DNA from: Arthrobacter globiformis
GTDB taxonomy: Bacteria > Actinomycetota > Actinomycetes > Actinomycetales > Micrococcaceae
Assembly: GCF_030818015.1 (NCBI RefSeq)
Contig: NZ_JAUSZX010000001.1
Coordinates: 4,278,001 to 4,342,000, forward strand
DNA length: 64,000 nucleotides
Direction of reading: 5' to 3'
In this document: positions 1-8,244 of the stretch, one piece after another
How the letters are laid out: every line of letters begins with the position of its first letter
Position numbering within the stretch: the stretch's first letter is position 1
Notes under the pieces: generated by a model
Databases searched by the model: none
The model's input: the letters and a program-made list of their open reading frames with translations, nothing else
Told to the model about the DNA's origin: nothing
Translations under genes and position numbers: made by a program

Positions 1-159
1 AAGGTCCAGCAGGCCCAGGCTCGAGGCCAGCCGTGCAGTCAGCTCGAGGCGTTCGGGCGCCATGGGGTGGCCCGGGCCGAAGTTGTACGCCGTCATGGCG
101 GTGTCCCACACCACCGTCGTTGGCAGTGCGGGGAGGCTGAGTCCGGGCTGGAATGTCAT
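1..159 (-). CDS. acuC: AcuC-like histone-deacetylase-family protein, N-terminal part (cut by window edge)
   Basis: The reverse strand from 159 down to 1 encodes 53 residues starting MTFQPGL and continuing VVWDTAMTAYNFGPGHPMAPERLELT. This is the opening of AcuC (acetoin utilization protein), a zinc-dependent deacetylase of the arginase/HDAC fold that in Bacillus deacetylates acetyl-CoA synthetase. The GPGHPM-PERL signature is characteristic of the family N-terminus; the catalytic part lies outside the window. ATG at 157-159 is chosen because a TAGCCT hexamer ends 7 bases upstream, a leaderless arrangement. An acetyl-CoA synthetase gene, a plausible partner, lies 29 kb away. Confidence 0.8.
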   Translation of the reverse strand, partial: MTFQPGLSLPALPTTVVWDTAMTAYNFGPGHPMAPERLELTARLASSLGLLDL

Positions 160-172
160 TACTGACAGGCTA
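160..172 (-). promoter_or_regulatory. Candidate leaderless -10 element of acuC
   Basis: TAGCCT at 172-167 on the minus strand is followed by 7 bases and then the ATG. No Shine-Dalgarno sequence fits between them, so the transcript probably starts at or next to the start codon. Confidence 0.4.
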
Positions 173-264
173 CCGGAGGCCCGTCTGCCCCCGGGCCCGG
201 CCACGGCGCGGGGTTTAGTGGTTTACTACTGGAGGAAGCAGAGTCAATCGAGGAACAGCCGCAC

Positions 265-1698
265 ATGACCCAAAGCCAGTCGAGGTCCAAGAGCCCGGCC
301 AGCTGGCAACCCGCAGCGCCGGAGCGTGAGGGCCTGTGGATATTCACGGGCATCCGTGACTTCATCGATGACATTGCCAACACATCTCCGGCCCGCCTTG
401 CCCTGAGCGCCTTCGTGGTGGTCATCGTCCTCTTCACTGCCCTGCTGTCGCTGCCGGCGTCCTCGGCAACCGGCGACTTCACACCGCTCCACCAGGCCCT
501 CTTCACCGCGGTCTCGGCTGTCTGCGTTACGGGCCTCACCGTGGTGTCCACCGCTGTGCACTGGTCCTTCTTCGGGCAGCTGATCATCCTGATCGGCATT
601 TTCGTCGGCGGCCTCGGCACGCTGACGCTGGCCTCACTGCTGGCCCTCATGGTGAGCAAGAAGCTGGGCGTCAGGGGCAAGCTCATTGCCCAGGAAGCCA
701 TGAACAACGCCGGCCGCCTTGGTGAAGTGGGTACGCTGCTGCGGATCGTCATCACCACCTCCGTGGTCATCGAGGGCGCCCTCGCGCTCGCCCTGATCCC
801 GCGCTTCATGGTCCTCGGCGAGCCCTTCTGGCAGTCTGTCTGGCACGGCGTCTTCTACTCGATCTCGTCCTTCAACAACGCCGGCTTCACCCCGCACTCG
901 GACGGCATCGTCCCCTACGAAACAGACCTCTGGATCCTCATTCCGCTCATGCTCGGCGTGTTCCTGGGCAGCCTCGGCTTCCCCGTCGTCATGGTCCTGC
1001 AGCAAAACGGGCTCAACTGGAAAAAGTGGAACCTGCACACGAAGCTCACCATCCAGGTCTCGTTCATCCTGCTCGCCGCCGGAACGGTGCTGTGGGCACT
1101 CATGGAGTGGGACAACGCCCGGACCATCGGCGGCATGGACCTCGGCGACAAGATCACGCACTCGCTGTTCGCCTCAGTCATGACGCGCTCCGGCGGCTTC
1201 AACCTCGTGGACCAGAACCAGATGGAATCCACCACCAAGCTGCTCACGGACGCCCTCATGTTCGCCGGCGGCGGCTCCGCCTCAACGGCGGGCGGCATCA
1301 AGGTCACCACGATCGCCGTCATGTTCCTGGCCATCATCGCCGAAGCCCGCGGCGACGCAGACGTCAAGGTATACGGCCGCACCATCCCGGAAGGCACCAT
1401 GCGCGTGGCCATCTCGGTGATCGTCGCTGGCGCCACGCTGGTATCCGCGTCCGCCTTCCTGCTCCTGCACATCAGCGGCGCCTCCCTGGACCGGGTGCTG
1501 TTCGAGACCATTTCAGCCTTCGCCACGGTCGGCCTGAGCACAAACCTCAGCGCCGAACTGCCGCCGGAGGGCGTGTATGTGCTGTCCGTCCTGATGTTCG
1601 CCGGCCGCGTCGGCACCGTCACGCTTGCCGCTGCCCTGGCCCTGCGCCAGCGCAGCCAGCTGTACCACTACCCGGAAGAGAGGCCCATCATTGGCTAA
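265..1698 (+). CDS. TrkH/KtrB-type potassium uptake channel subunit
   Basis: A 477-residue membrane protein with hydrophobic helices throughout and four repeated pore segments. The filter stretches are visible as VCVTGL (86-91), NNAGF (204-208), TRSGGF (307-312) and ATVGLS (420-425), each with the Gly that lines the K+ path. Length and the short N-terminus fit KtrB/TrkH of Gram-positive bacteria. ATG 265 is preceded by GAGGAA about 10 bases upstream. The next gene, a TrkA/KtrA regulator, overlaps its 3' end, so the two form one operon for K+ import across the plasma membrane, with the cytosolic ring gating the channel. Confidence 0.95.
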   Translation: MTQSQSRSKSPASWQPAAPEREGLWIFTGIRDFIDDIANTSPARLALSAFVVVIVLFTALLSLPASSATGDFTPLHQALFTAVSAVCVTGLTVVSTAVHWSFFGQLIILIGIFVGGLGTLTLASLLALMVSKKLGVRGKLIAQEAMNNAGRLGEVGTLLRIVITTSVVIEGALALALIPRFMVLGEPFWQSVWHGVFYSISSFNNAGFTPHSDGIVPYETDLWILIPLMLGVFLGSLGFPVVMVLQQNGLNWKKWNLHTKLTIQVSFILLAAGTVLWALMEWDNARTIGGMDLGDKITHSLFASVMTRSGGFNLVDQNQMESTTKLLTDALMFAGGGSASTAGGIKVTTIAVMFLAIIAEARGDADVKVYGRTIPEGTMRVAISVIVAGATLVSASAFLLLHISGASLDRVLFETISAFATVGLSTNLSAELPPEGVYVLSVLMFAGRVGTVTLAAALALRQRSQLYHYPEERPIIG

Positions 1699-2377
1699 TT
1701 CGTCAGGCGCCCCCAACCGCCCCGCCCACAACGCGCCGGTCCTGGTGATCGGGCTGGGCCGCTTCGGCTCCTCCACGGCGGAGCAGCTGGTGAAGCAGGG
1801 CCGCGAGGTGTTGGCCATCGAGCGTGACAGGTCCCTGGTCCAGAAGTGGTCACCTGTCCTGACCCACGTGGTGGAAGCCGACGCCACCAACATCGACGCA
1901 CTGCGCCAGCTGGGCGCGCAGGAGTTCAGTTCAGCCGTGGTGGGGGTGGGCACGTCCATTGAGTCCTCCGTGCTCATCACCGTGAACCTGGTGGACCTCG
2001 GCATCGAGCACCTGTGGGTCAAGGCCATCACACCATCCCACGGCAAGATCCTCACCCGCATCGGCGCCAACCACGTCATCTACCCGGAGGCCGACGCCGG
2101 CGTCCGCGCCGCGCACCTGGTCTCGGGGCGCATGCTGGACTTCATCGAGTTCGACGACGACTTCGCGATCGTGAAGATGTATCCGCCGCGTGAAACGGTC
2201 GGTTTCACGCTGGACGAGTCCAAGGTGCGGTCCAAGTACGGCGTGACGATCGTCGGCGTGAAATCCCCAGGCGAGGACTTCACCTACGCCCGGCCGGAAA
2301 CCAAGGTGTCCGCCCGCGACATGCTGATCGTCTCCGGACACGTGGACCTGCTGGAGCGGTTCGCGGCCAGGCCGTAA
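1691..2377 (+). CDS. TrkA/KtrA-type potassium channel regulatory subunit (RCK domains)
   Basis: A 228-residue cytosolic protein with an N-terminal Rossmann RCK_N domain (VLVIGLGRFGSS at 17-28, acidic residue E44 at the end of strand beta2 for NAD/ATP ribose) and a C-terminal RCK_C domain. The start is TTG at 1691, which overlaps the TrkH stop by 8 bases and has GGAAGAGAGG 7 bases upstream. A longer reading frame from 1625 would lie inside trkH and is less likely. Its job is to bind adenine nucleotides (and often c-di-AMP through RCK_C) and gate the TrkH channel. Confidence 0.93.
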   Translation: MANSSGAPNRPAHNAPVLVIGLGRFGSSTAEQLVKQGREVLAIERDRSLVQKWSPVLTHVVEADATNIDALRQLGAQEFSSAVVGVGTSIESSVLITVNLVDLGIEHLWVKAITPSHGKILTRIGANHVIYPEADAGVRAAHLVSGRMLDFIEFDDDFAIVKMYPPRETVGFTLDESKVRSKYGVTIVGVKSPGEDFTYARPETKVSARDMLIVSGHVDLLERFAARP

Positions 2378-2395
2378 CGGCGCCGTTAGTAAGAA

Positions 2396-2433
2396 GCCCG
2401 ACGACGGCGCTGCCGAACTGCCCGCCGTCGGGC
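2396..2433. terminator. Hairpin between convergent trkA and proC
   Basis: GCCCGACG (2396-2403) pairs with CGTCGGGC (2426-2433), extended inward by three more pairs after one mismatch. It lies between two convergent genes and may act on both strands. There is no T-run, so intrinsic termination is uncertain. Confidence 0.4.
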
Positions 2434-2467
2434 CCAACATACTCCAATCCTGAACGGGACGGGTGGG

Positions 2468-3301
2468 TTAGCCGAGCTGCTTGGTGATCTCGGCGGCGCG
2501 GTCGGCTGCGGCCCGTGCGCCCGCGGCAATGATGGCCGGCATGCCGCGGTCATCGAAGGTGGCGATGGCGCGTTCGGTAGTGCCGTTGGGGCTTGTGACC
2601 GCTTTGCGCAGGGCGGCGGGTTCGGCGCCGGGTTCCGCCAGCATGAGGCCGGCTCCGGCAACAGTTTCGCGTGCCAGCAGGATGGCCAGCTCTTCATCAA
2701 GGCCGAGTTCGACCCCGGCGGCGGCCATGGCCTCGGCCAGGTAGAACGCATAGGCCGGACCGGAACCGCTGATGGCGCCGAGCGCATCAACCTGCTCTTC
2801 GGGAATTTCGACGACGGTTCCTACCGCGCCGAGAATGTCTTTCGCCCGCTGGAGCTGCTCGGGTGAGCAGCTGGTGCCTGCGGACACGGAGACCACGCCG
2901 CGGCCCAGCTTCGCCGGGGTGTTGGGCATGGTCCGGATCACCGGCTGACCCGCAGGCAGGGCAGCTTCGAGCTGGGCGATGGAAACGGCCGCAGCAACGC
3001 TGATGACAATCGCATCCGGAGAGAGGGAGCCGCTGATTTCCCGGGCCAGCTCGGCGATGCCCACGGGCTTAACGCCGAGAATCACGATGCCGGCACCCTT
3101 CGCCGCCTGCTTGTTGTTGTCGGGTTCTTCGCTGCCGGCGATGGCCGTGATGCCGGCGTGCCGTTCGGCCAGCTCCGCGGCCCGCTCCGCGCGGCGGACG
3201 GTGGCCACGATCTCCATGGGATCGGTGCCGCCTTCCAGCAGGCCGCCCAGGATGGCCTCGTTCATTGATCCACAGCCAAGGAATGCGATTCGGTTGCTCA
3301 T
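2468..3301 (-). CDS. proC: Pyrroline-5-carboxylate reductase
   Basis: A 277-residue enzyme that reduces pyrroline-5-carboxylate to proline with NAD(P)H, the last step of proline synthesis in the cytosol. The N-terminal Rossmann motif is FLGCGSMNEA (7-16). The C-terminal helical domain carries the family signature GAISGSGPAYAFYL (roughly 165-178), and length matches ProC. ATG 3301 has GGAG 3-6 bases upstream. It stands alone, convergent with trkA, with a 477-base region upstream that contains the structured RNA candidates described below. Confidence 0.96.
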   Translation of the reverse strand: MSNRIAFLGCGSMNEAILGGLLEGGTDPMEIVATVRRAERAAELAERHAGITAIAGSEEPDNNKQAAKGAGIVILGVKPVGIAELAREISGSLSPDAIVISVAAAVSIAQLEAALPAGQPVIRTMPNTPAKLGRGVVSVSAGTSCSPEQLQRAKDILGAVGTVVEIPEEQVDALGAISGSGPAYAFYLAEAMAAAGVELGLDEELAILLARETVAGAGLMLAEPGAEPAALRKAVTSPNGTTERAIATFDDRGMPAIIAAGARAAADRAAEITKQLG

Positions 3302-3420
3302 TGCTCCATCATTGCAGTTCGTCGCGCCGGATGCAGGCCGGGGCCATTCACAGGAAGCTCACATGGCGGTCGAAGCATTCACACACCTTCGGCCCCTAAC
3401 TTAGGTATTACCTCATTGAG

Positions 3421-3523
3421 GGTGCGAGTGATGAAGCAAGCATGGGGATGCTTGTCAGGCACCGGCGGTCTGTAGTGGTTTTGCCCATTTTCCTGCAGCA
3501 GGCCGTCGGTGTCTTTGCTTTTT
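3421..3523 (+). ncRNA. Candidate structured small RNA, copy 1
   Basis: The element opens with GGTGCGAGTGATGAAGC, followed by a perfect hairpin (AAGCAT-GGGG-ATGCTT, 3438-3453). A long imperfect hairpin follows (3459-3475 with 3493-3512, GCACCGGCGG against CCGTCGGTGT), then a T-rich tail TTTGCTTTTT (3514-3523) as in an intrinsic terminator. The same architecture recurs 199 bases downstream. No Rfam family was recognised. The strand is chosen from the T-rich tail; no convincing promoter was found, and no protein is supported here. Confidence 0.4.
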
Positions 3524-3619
3524 AAGCTCCCGTCCGGCTGCTGACGGATTCCCAGCCGATTTCCAGGTAAATCCCCCAGAACACCCATACTCCCTCGCTA
3601 AAGTTGAAAACGCCTCACA

Positions 3620-3725
3620 GGTGCGAGTGATGGAGCCGGTCCTTCGGGACTGGCGTGGCGCCGGTCGGTTGCAGAAGTGTTCCCCCCAGCTTCTTCTGCG
3701 TAACCGGCCGGCGCTTACTCGTTTC
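3620..3725 (+). ncRNA. Candidate structured small RNA, copy 2
   Basis: It opens with the same 17-base segment as copy 1 (one mismatch; 3620-3636). A stable hairpin with a TTCG loop follows (3635-3654), then a long hairpin whose arms are 3658-3677 and 3693-3714, closing a 15-base loop with six consecutive C (3682-3687). CGAGT (3624-3628) can pair with ACTCG (3717-3721) to close the whole element. The tail is only weakly T-rich. The small-hairpin and long-hairpin sequences differ from copy 1 while the layout is kept, which suggests conserved structure. Confidence 0.35.
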
Positions 3726-3778
3726 AAAGCCGAGCCCAGAGGGCAGCTCTGTGCCATCCCTGGCCGGCAGACAAGACC

Positions 3779-4771
3779 CTAGATGGCCGGCAGGGGTGAG
3801 ACCTGCGGGACGCCTACGTGCGGTGCCGGCTCCAGCGGGCCGTCGAACACCAGCTGGTCGAGCCGCCGGAGGATGAGGCCCTCGCGCAGCGCCCACGGGC
3901 AGATCTTGATTTTCTTGTACTCGAAAAGCTCCAGTGCCGCTTCAGCCACTAGCGCGCCGGCGAGGAGCTGGTTGGCACGCGCTTCGGAGACGCCCGGCAG
4001 GTGCAGCCTGTCCTCGGACTTCATCGCAGAGATCCGCTGTGCCCAGATGCCGAGGTCCGCGCGGTTCAGGTCGCGCTTCACGTACGGGCCCGCGGCGCTG
4101 GGGGCTGCACCGGCTATCCGTGCCAGGGAACGGAAGGTCTTGGAGGTCCCTGCCAGGACATTCGCCCTGCCCACCTCGTTGAAGCTGCGGACCACCGGCT
4201 TGAGGGTGGTCCGGATGTAGCGGCGCAGTTCCTTGACGCTCTTCGCGGAGGGCGGATCCTCGTGCAGCCAGTCGCGGGTCAGCCGGCTCGCACCCAGGGG
4301 CACGGAGGTTGCAAGCTCCGGCAGCTCATCCTGCCCCAGCGCCATCTCGAAGGAACCGCCGCCAATGTCGAAGTTCAGGACAGTGCCGGCGCCCCAGCCA
4401 TACCAGCGGCGGACGGCGAAGAACGTCATGGACGCTTCCTCACTGCCCGTGAGCTCCTCCAGCGTCACGGTGGTTTCGTGCTTCACCCGGGCCAGTACCG
4501 CAGGTCCGTTGGTGGCCTCGCGAATGGCCGACGTACAAAAGGCCAGCAGGTCGTCGGCCTTGTGCCGCGCCGCGAACTCCCAGGCCTCGAGCACGAACTC
4601 CGTGAGCTCGTGCTGGCCTGCGTCGGTGATGTTGCCGTCCTCATCGAGGTACTGCACCAGCGAAAGAGGGCGCTTATGCGAGGCGAAAGGCACAGGCCGT
4701 GCGCCGGGGTGGGCATCCACCAGCAGGAGGTGGACAGTGTTTGAACCGATGTCGAGGACGCCTAGCCGCAT
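3779..4771 (-). CDS. Ppx/GppA family phosphatase (exopolyphosphatase-like)
   Basis: A 330-residue ASKHA-fold protein. Phosphate-1 motif DIGSNTVHLL is at 7-16, TSAIREATN at 80-88, the catalytic-Glu region GSEEA at 109-113, and phosphate-2 motif FDIGGGSFEM at 134-143. It lacks the C-terminal HD-like domain of E. coli Ppx and resembles the short actinobacterial PPX1 type, which hydrolyses short polyphosphate and/or pppGpp. ATG 4771 follows AATAAT by 6 bases, a leaderless arrangement. SseB-like and topA genes lie upstream on the same strand. Confidence 0.9.
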   Translation of the reverse strand: MRLGVLDIGSNTVHLLLVDAHPGARPVPFASHKRPLSLVQYLDEDGNITDAGQHELTEFVLEAWEFAARHKADDLLAFCTSAIREATNGPAVLARVKHETTVTLEELTGSEEASMTFFAVRRWYGWGAGTVLNFDIGGGSFEMALGQDELPELATSVPLGASRLTRDWLHEDPPSAKSVKELRRYIRTTLKPVVRSFNEVGRANVLAGTSKTFRSLARIAGAAPSAAGPYVKRDLNRADLGIWAQRISAMKSEDRLHLPGVSEARANQLLAGALVAEAALELFEYKKIKICPWALREGLILRRLDQLVFDGPLEPAPHVGVPQVSPLPAI

Positions 4772-4783
4772 CCTGCCATTATT
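4772..4783 (-). promoter_or_regulatory. Candidate leaderless -10 element of the Ppx/GppA gene
   Basis: AATAAT (plus-strand 4778-4783) lies 6 bases before the ATG on the minus strand. It gives the gene its own promoter although it could also be read from the upstream SseB-like gene. Confidence 0.4.
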
Positions 4784-4837
4784 CCCCCCGCCGGCGCAGC
4801 GGACGCAACCCGTCGCTTACATTGCGGCCGCGATGAG

Positions 4838-5287
4838 TTACTCGCCTTCGAGACCCGCGGGGTTGGGGTCCACCTCATCGGCGCGCTTGAAGTCGCGCCT
4901 GATGTTGGCGATGCCCTCGGGGTTGATCTCAAAGCCGTAGGCCGCACCCGGGTTGATGACCATGCCCAGCTCATCGCCAATGTTGGCGATGATCGCCGCG
5001 CCCTGCGTGCCCAGCACGTTCGGGGCGGCCTCCAGGTACTGCGCGTCCACCCGACTGGGGTGCGAGAACACGGCAAGGACCGGCTGGCCGTCCGCGTTGC
5101 CCAGCACCAGCGGCTCAACCTGCGAGTCCTCGCCCTCGAGCGCGTCGGAGCTGATGATGTAGACCTCGTTGTTGAGGAACGACAGGATCACGTCCACCGG
5201 ATCTGCGTCGGGCTGGCCGCCCCGGGCCAGCTTCTCTTCAAGGTCGTTCAGCGGCGTGGTATCTGCGGGTTCCGGCTGTTCAGTCAT
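4838..5287 (-). CDS. SseB-like N-terminal domain protein
   Basis: A 149-residue cytosolic protein. After a short acidic N-terminus, residues about 22-130 read as an SseB N-terminal fold (VYIISSD, LVLGNADGQPVLAVFSHP, AAIIANIGDELGMVINPGAAYGFEINPEG), a pattern seen in small actinobacterial proteins of unknown function. ATG 5287 is preferred to an in-frame GTG at 5308 because the alignment-like part begins with MTEQPEP. It follows topA by 59 bases on the same strand and may be co-transcribed. No catalytic residue can be named. Confidence 0.75.
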   Translation of the reverse strand: MTEQPEPADTTPLNDLEEKLARGGQPDADPVDVILSFLNNEVYIISSDALEGEDSQVEPLVLGNADGQPVLAVFSHPSRVDAQYLEAAPNVLGTQGAAIIANIGDELGMVINPGAAYGFEINPEGIANIRRDFKRADEVDPNPAGLEGE

Positions 5288-5346
5288 GCATCTACTCGAC
5301 CACGTCACAGGGCACGACGCAATTCGCCCCGCTATTCCAGCGGGCT

Positions 5347-8070
5347 CTACTTCTTCGCTGCAGCCTTCTTTGCCGGGGCCTTGCGCGTGGTGGTGCGCTT
5401 GACCGGGCCCTTGGCCCGTTTCTCGGCAAGAAGTTCGACGGCGCGTTCCCGGGTCAGTTCCTCCAGCGAGGTGCTGCGGGGCACGGTGATGTTGGTGATG
5501 CCGTCGGTGATGTACGGACCGAAGCGGCCCTCCTTCACCACGATGTTCTTCTCCGACACGGGGTCCGGACCGAACTCGGCCAGCGGCGGCACCGCGGCTC
5601 GGGCACCGCGCTGCTTGGGCTGGGAGTAGATTTCGAGCGCCTGCTCCAGGGTGATGGTGAAGATTTCCTCTTCCGACCCGATGGACCGTGAGTCCGTACC
5701 CTTCTTCAGGTACGGGCCGAAGCGGCCGTTCTGCACGGTGATCGGGTTGCCTTCGGCGTCCTGACCGAGGACCCGCGGAAGGCTCATGAGCTGCAGCGCC
5801 TCGTCCAGCGTGACTGATTCCACGGTCATCGACTTGAACAGCGAACCGGTGCGCGGCTTGGCCTTGACAGGCTTCTTCGGCGGCTTGGGTTTGCCGTTCT
5901 TGTAATACTCGACTGGCAGGTTGGCCAGCTGCTCCTCGGTCATCTCCGGGATGATCTCGGTGACGTAGGCGCCGTACCGGCCGTTCTTGGCGACGACCGT
6001 GTGGCCTGTGTGCGGATCGGCACCCAGGACCCGCTCCTCGGGAGCCGCGGTTTCCATGAGCTCCACTGCCTTCGCGGCGGTGAGCTCGTCCGGGGCAAGG
6101 TCCTCCGGAACGTTGGCGCGGGCGGACTCCACCACTTCGCCGGTCTTGGGGTCCACCGTGGGCAGCGAACTCTCCAGGTAGGGTCCGAACTTGCCCACGC
6201 GCAGCGTGATGCCGTCCGCGATGGGCACGGAGTTGATCTCGCGGGCGTCGATCTCGCCCAGGTTGTTCACGATGCTGAGCAGACCGGGATCGGCATCTTC
6301 ACCGTAGTAGAAGTGCTTGAGCCAGGCCGCGCCCACAGCCTGGCCGTTGGCGATCTTGTCCAGGTCGCCTTCCATGTCGGCCGTGAACTCGTAGTCCACA
6401 TAGTCCGTGAAGTGCTGTTCGAGGAGCCGCACCACGGAGAACGCGATCCAGCTCGGCACCAGTGCTGAGCCCTGCTTACGCACGTAGCCGCGGTCCTGGA
6501 TGGTGGAGATCGTGGAGGCGTACGTGGACGGGCGTCCGATGCCCTTCTTTTCCAGCTCGGCGGTCAGGGAAGCTTCCGTGTAGCGCGGCGGCGGCGAGGT
6601 TTCGTGGCCGACGGCGATGATCTCCGAGGCGGTCAGTCCGTCACCCTTTGCGACGTTCGGCAGGCGGCGGGCCTCGTCGGAATCGTCGTCGCCGCGGCTT
6701 TCGTCCTTGCCCTCTTCATATGCGGCCAGGAAGCCGGGGAACGTGATGACCGTGCCGGAGGCGGAGAATTCGGCGTCGCGGCCGTCGGAGGCCACCGCGC
6801 CCAGGCGGATGGTGGCCGTGGAGCCCTTGGCATCACCCATCTGCGAGGCGACGGTGCGCTTCCAGATCAGCTCATACAGCCGGAACTCGTCGCCGCTGAG
6901 CTGCTTGGCAACCTGCGCCGGGGTGCGAAAGGAGTCACCGGCGGGACGGATGGCCTCGTGGGCCTCCTGCGCGTTGGCGGCCTTGCTGGTGTAGACGCGC
7001 GGCGACTGCGGAACGTATTCGGGGCCGTACAGCTCGGCAGCCTGGCGGCGCGCGGCCGTGACGGCCTCGTCGCTCAGCGCCGAGGAATCCGTACGCATAT
7101 AGGTGATGTAGCCGTTCTCATACAGCCGCTGGGCGATCTGCATTGTGCTCTTGGACGAGAACCGCAGCTTGCGGCCGGCCTCCTGCTGCAGCGTGGAGGT
7201 GGTGAAGGGCGCTGCGGGGCGGCGCGTGTACGGCTTGGTGTCCACCGAGCGGACGCGGAAATCGGCGTCCTGCAGGGCAGCGGCCAAGGAGGTGGCGAGT
7301 TCCTCGTTGAGGTGCGCAACGTTGCGCAAGGTGAGTTCGCCGTCGTCATTAAAGTCCCGGCCGGTGGCCACCTTGGCACCGTCAACGGCGGCGAGCTTGG
7401 CCTTGAAGGAGCCGGCATCGGCACCGAACTGCCCGGTCAGGTCCCAGTAGGACGCGGACTTGAACGCCATGCGCTCCCGTTCGCGGTCCACCACCATGCG
7501 TGTGACCACGGACTGCACGCGGCCGGCGGACAGCCCGCGCGCCACCTTGCGCCACAGCACCGGGGAGATCTCGTAACCGTAGAGGCGGTCCAGGATGCGG
7601 CGGGTTTCCTGCGCGTCAACCAGGGCGGCGTCGACGTCGCGCAGGTTGTCCATGGCGCGGTGGATGGCTTCCTTGGTGATTTCGCCGAAGGTCATCCGGT
7701 ATACGGGGACCTTGGGCTTCAGGACCTCCAGGAGGTGCCACGCGATAGCTTCGCCCTCGCGGTCCCCATCGGTTGCGAGGTAGAGCGCGTCGGCGTCTTT
7801 GAGCTGGGCCTTGAGCTCGGCCACCTTTTTCTTCTTGTCCGGGGAGACCACGTAGTAGGGCTTGAAGTCGTTTTCGACGTCGACGGCGAACTTGCCGAGG
7901 GAGGTCTTCTTCAGGTCCGCGGGGAGCTCGGACGGCTGCGGCAGGTCGCGGATGTGACCGATGGAGGCCTCAACGATGAAGCCCTCGCCCAGGTACTTGG
8001 CGATGGTCTTGCTCTTGGCCGGAGACTCCACAATCACGAGTTTCTTGCCGGTTTTGGCCTTGCTTGGCAC
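5347..8070 (-). CDS. topA: DNA topoisomerase I (type IA)
   Basis: A 907-residue enzyme that relaxes negative supercoils. The TOPRIM domain shows VIVESPAKSKTIAKYLG (12-28, catalytic Glu15) and DGDREGE (101-107) for Mg2+. The active-site tyrosine is Y324 in ITYMRTDSS. The C-terminal part has no Cys4 zinc fingers. Instead it has repeated Topo_C/TOPRIM-like units (GRFGPYL, GRYGAYV and GRFGPYI motifs) and a Lys-rich tail, as in mycobacterial and Streptomyces enzymes. The start is GTG 8070 with AGGAG 6 bases upstream. Confidence 0.97.
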   Translation of the reverse strand: MPSKAKTGKKLVIVESPAKSKTIAKYLGEGFIVEASIGHIRDLPQPSELPADLKKTSLGKFAVDVENDFKPYYVVSPDKKKKVAELKAQLKDADALYLATDGDREGEAIAWHLLEVLKPKVPVYRMTFGEITKEAIHRAMDNLRDVDAALVDAQETRRILDRLYGYEISPVLWRKVARGLSAGRVQSVVTRMVVDRERERMAFKSASYWDLTGQFGADAGSFKAKLAAVDGAKVATGRDFNDDGELTLRNVAHLNEELATSLAAALQDADFRVRSVDTKPYTRRPAAPFTTSTLQQEAGRKLRFSSKSTMQIAQRLYENGYITYMRTDSSALSDEAVTAARRQAAELYGPEYVPQSPRVYTSKAANAQEAHEAIRPAGDSFRTPAQVAKQLSGDEFRLYELIWKRTVASQMGDAKGSTATIRLGAVASDGRDAEFSASGTVITFPGFLAAYEEGKDESRGDDDSDEARRLPNVAKGDGLTASEIIAVGHETSPPPRYTEASLTAELEKKGIGRPSTYASTISTIQDRGYVRKQGSALVPSWIAFSVVRLLEQHFTDYVDYEFTADMEGDLDKIANGQAVGAAWLKHFYYGEDADPGLLSIVNNLGEIDAREINSVPIADGITLRVGKFGPYLESSLPTVDPKTGEVVESARANVPEDLAPDELTAAKAVELMETAAPEERVLGADPHTGHTVVAKNGRYGAYVTEIIPEMTEEQLANLPVEYYKNGKPKPPKKPVKAKPRTGSLFKSMTVESVTLDEALQLMSLPRVLGQDAEGNPITVQNGRFGPYLKKGTDSRSIGSEEEIFTITLEQALEIYSQPKQRGARAAVPPLAEFGPDPVSEKNIVVKEGRFGPYITDGITNITVPRSTSLEELTRERAVELLAEKRAKGPVKRTTTRKAPAKKAAAKK

Positions 8071-8135
8071 AGTGCTCCTACAGAAAAAGGTTGCTCGGGC
8101 AGATCAGCCCATATTGGCCTAGTTCACCATATTTT

Positions 8136-8147
8136 GCAGAATTCTGC
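8136..8147. promoter_or_regulatory. Perfect 12-bp palindrome in the topA upstream region
   Basis: GCAGAATTCTGC lies 66-77 bases upstream of the topA start, next to AT-rich AAATATGG on the minus strand. It could be an operator or part of a supercoiling-sensitive promoter; no binding protein can be named. Confidence 0.3.
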
Positions 8148-8244
8148 GCTGTCATGTGGAAAACGGTGGCCCCCGTCACGGCCGGGACTGCCGGCCGCAC
8201 GGCCAGGTCCCAGCGGGCCGGCACAGGCCCGTCCCCCACGCCCG

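Noticed and set aside
3678..3692. 6C RNA (loop with six consecutive C)
   Set aside because: The known 6C motif has two C-rich loops of at least six C close together; here only one loop has six C and the neighbouring hairpin has a TTCG loop.
3302..3778. c-di-AMP (ydaO-type) riboswitch upstream of proC
   Set aside because: A GGGGGAAC stretch on the minus strand suggested it, but the required second GGGGUGAA-type segment and closing helices are missing.
4784..4789. Isolated CCCCCC run near the ppx start as a second 6C loop
   Set aside because: No hairpin surrounds it and it lies over 1 kb from the other C-rich loop.
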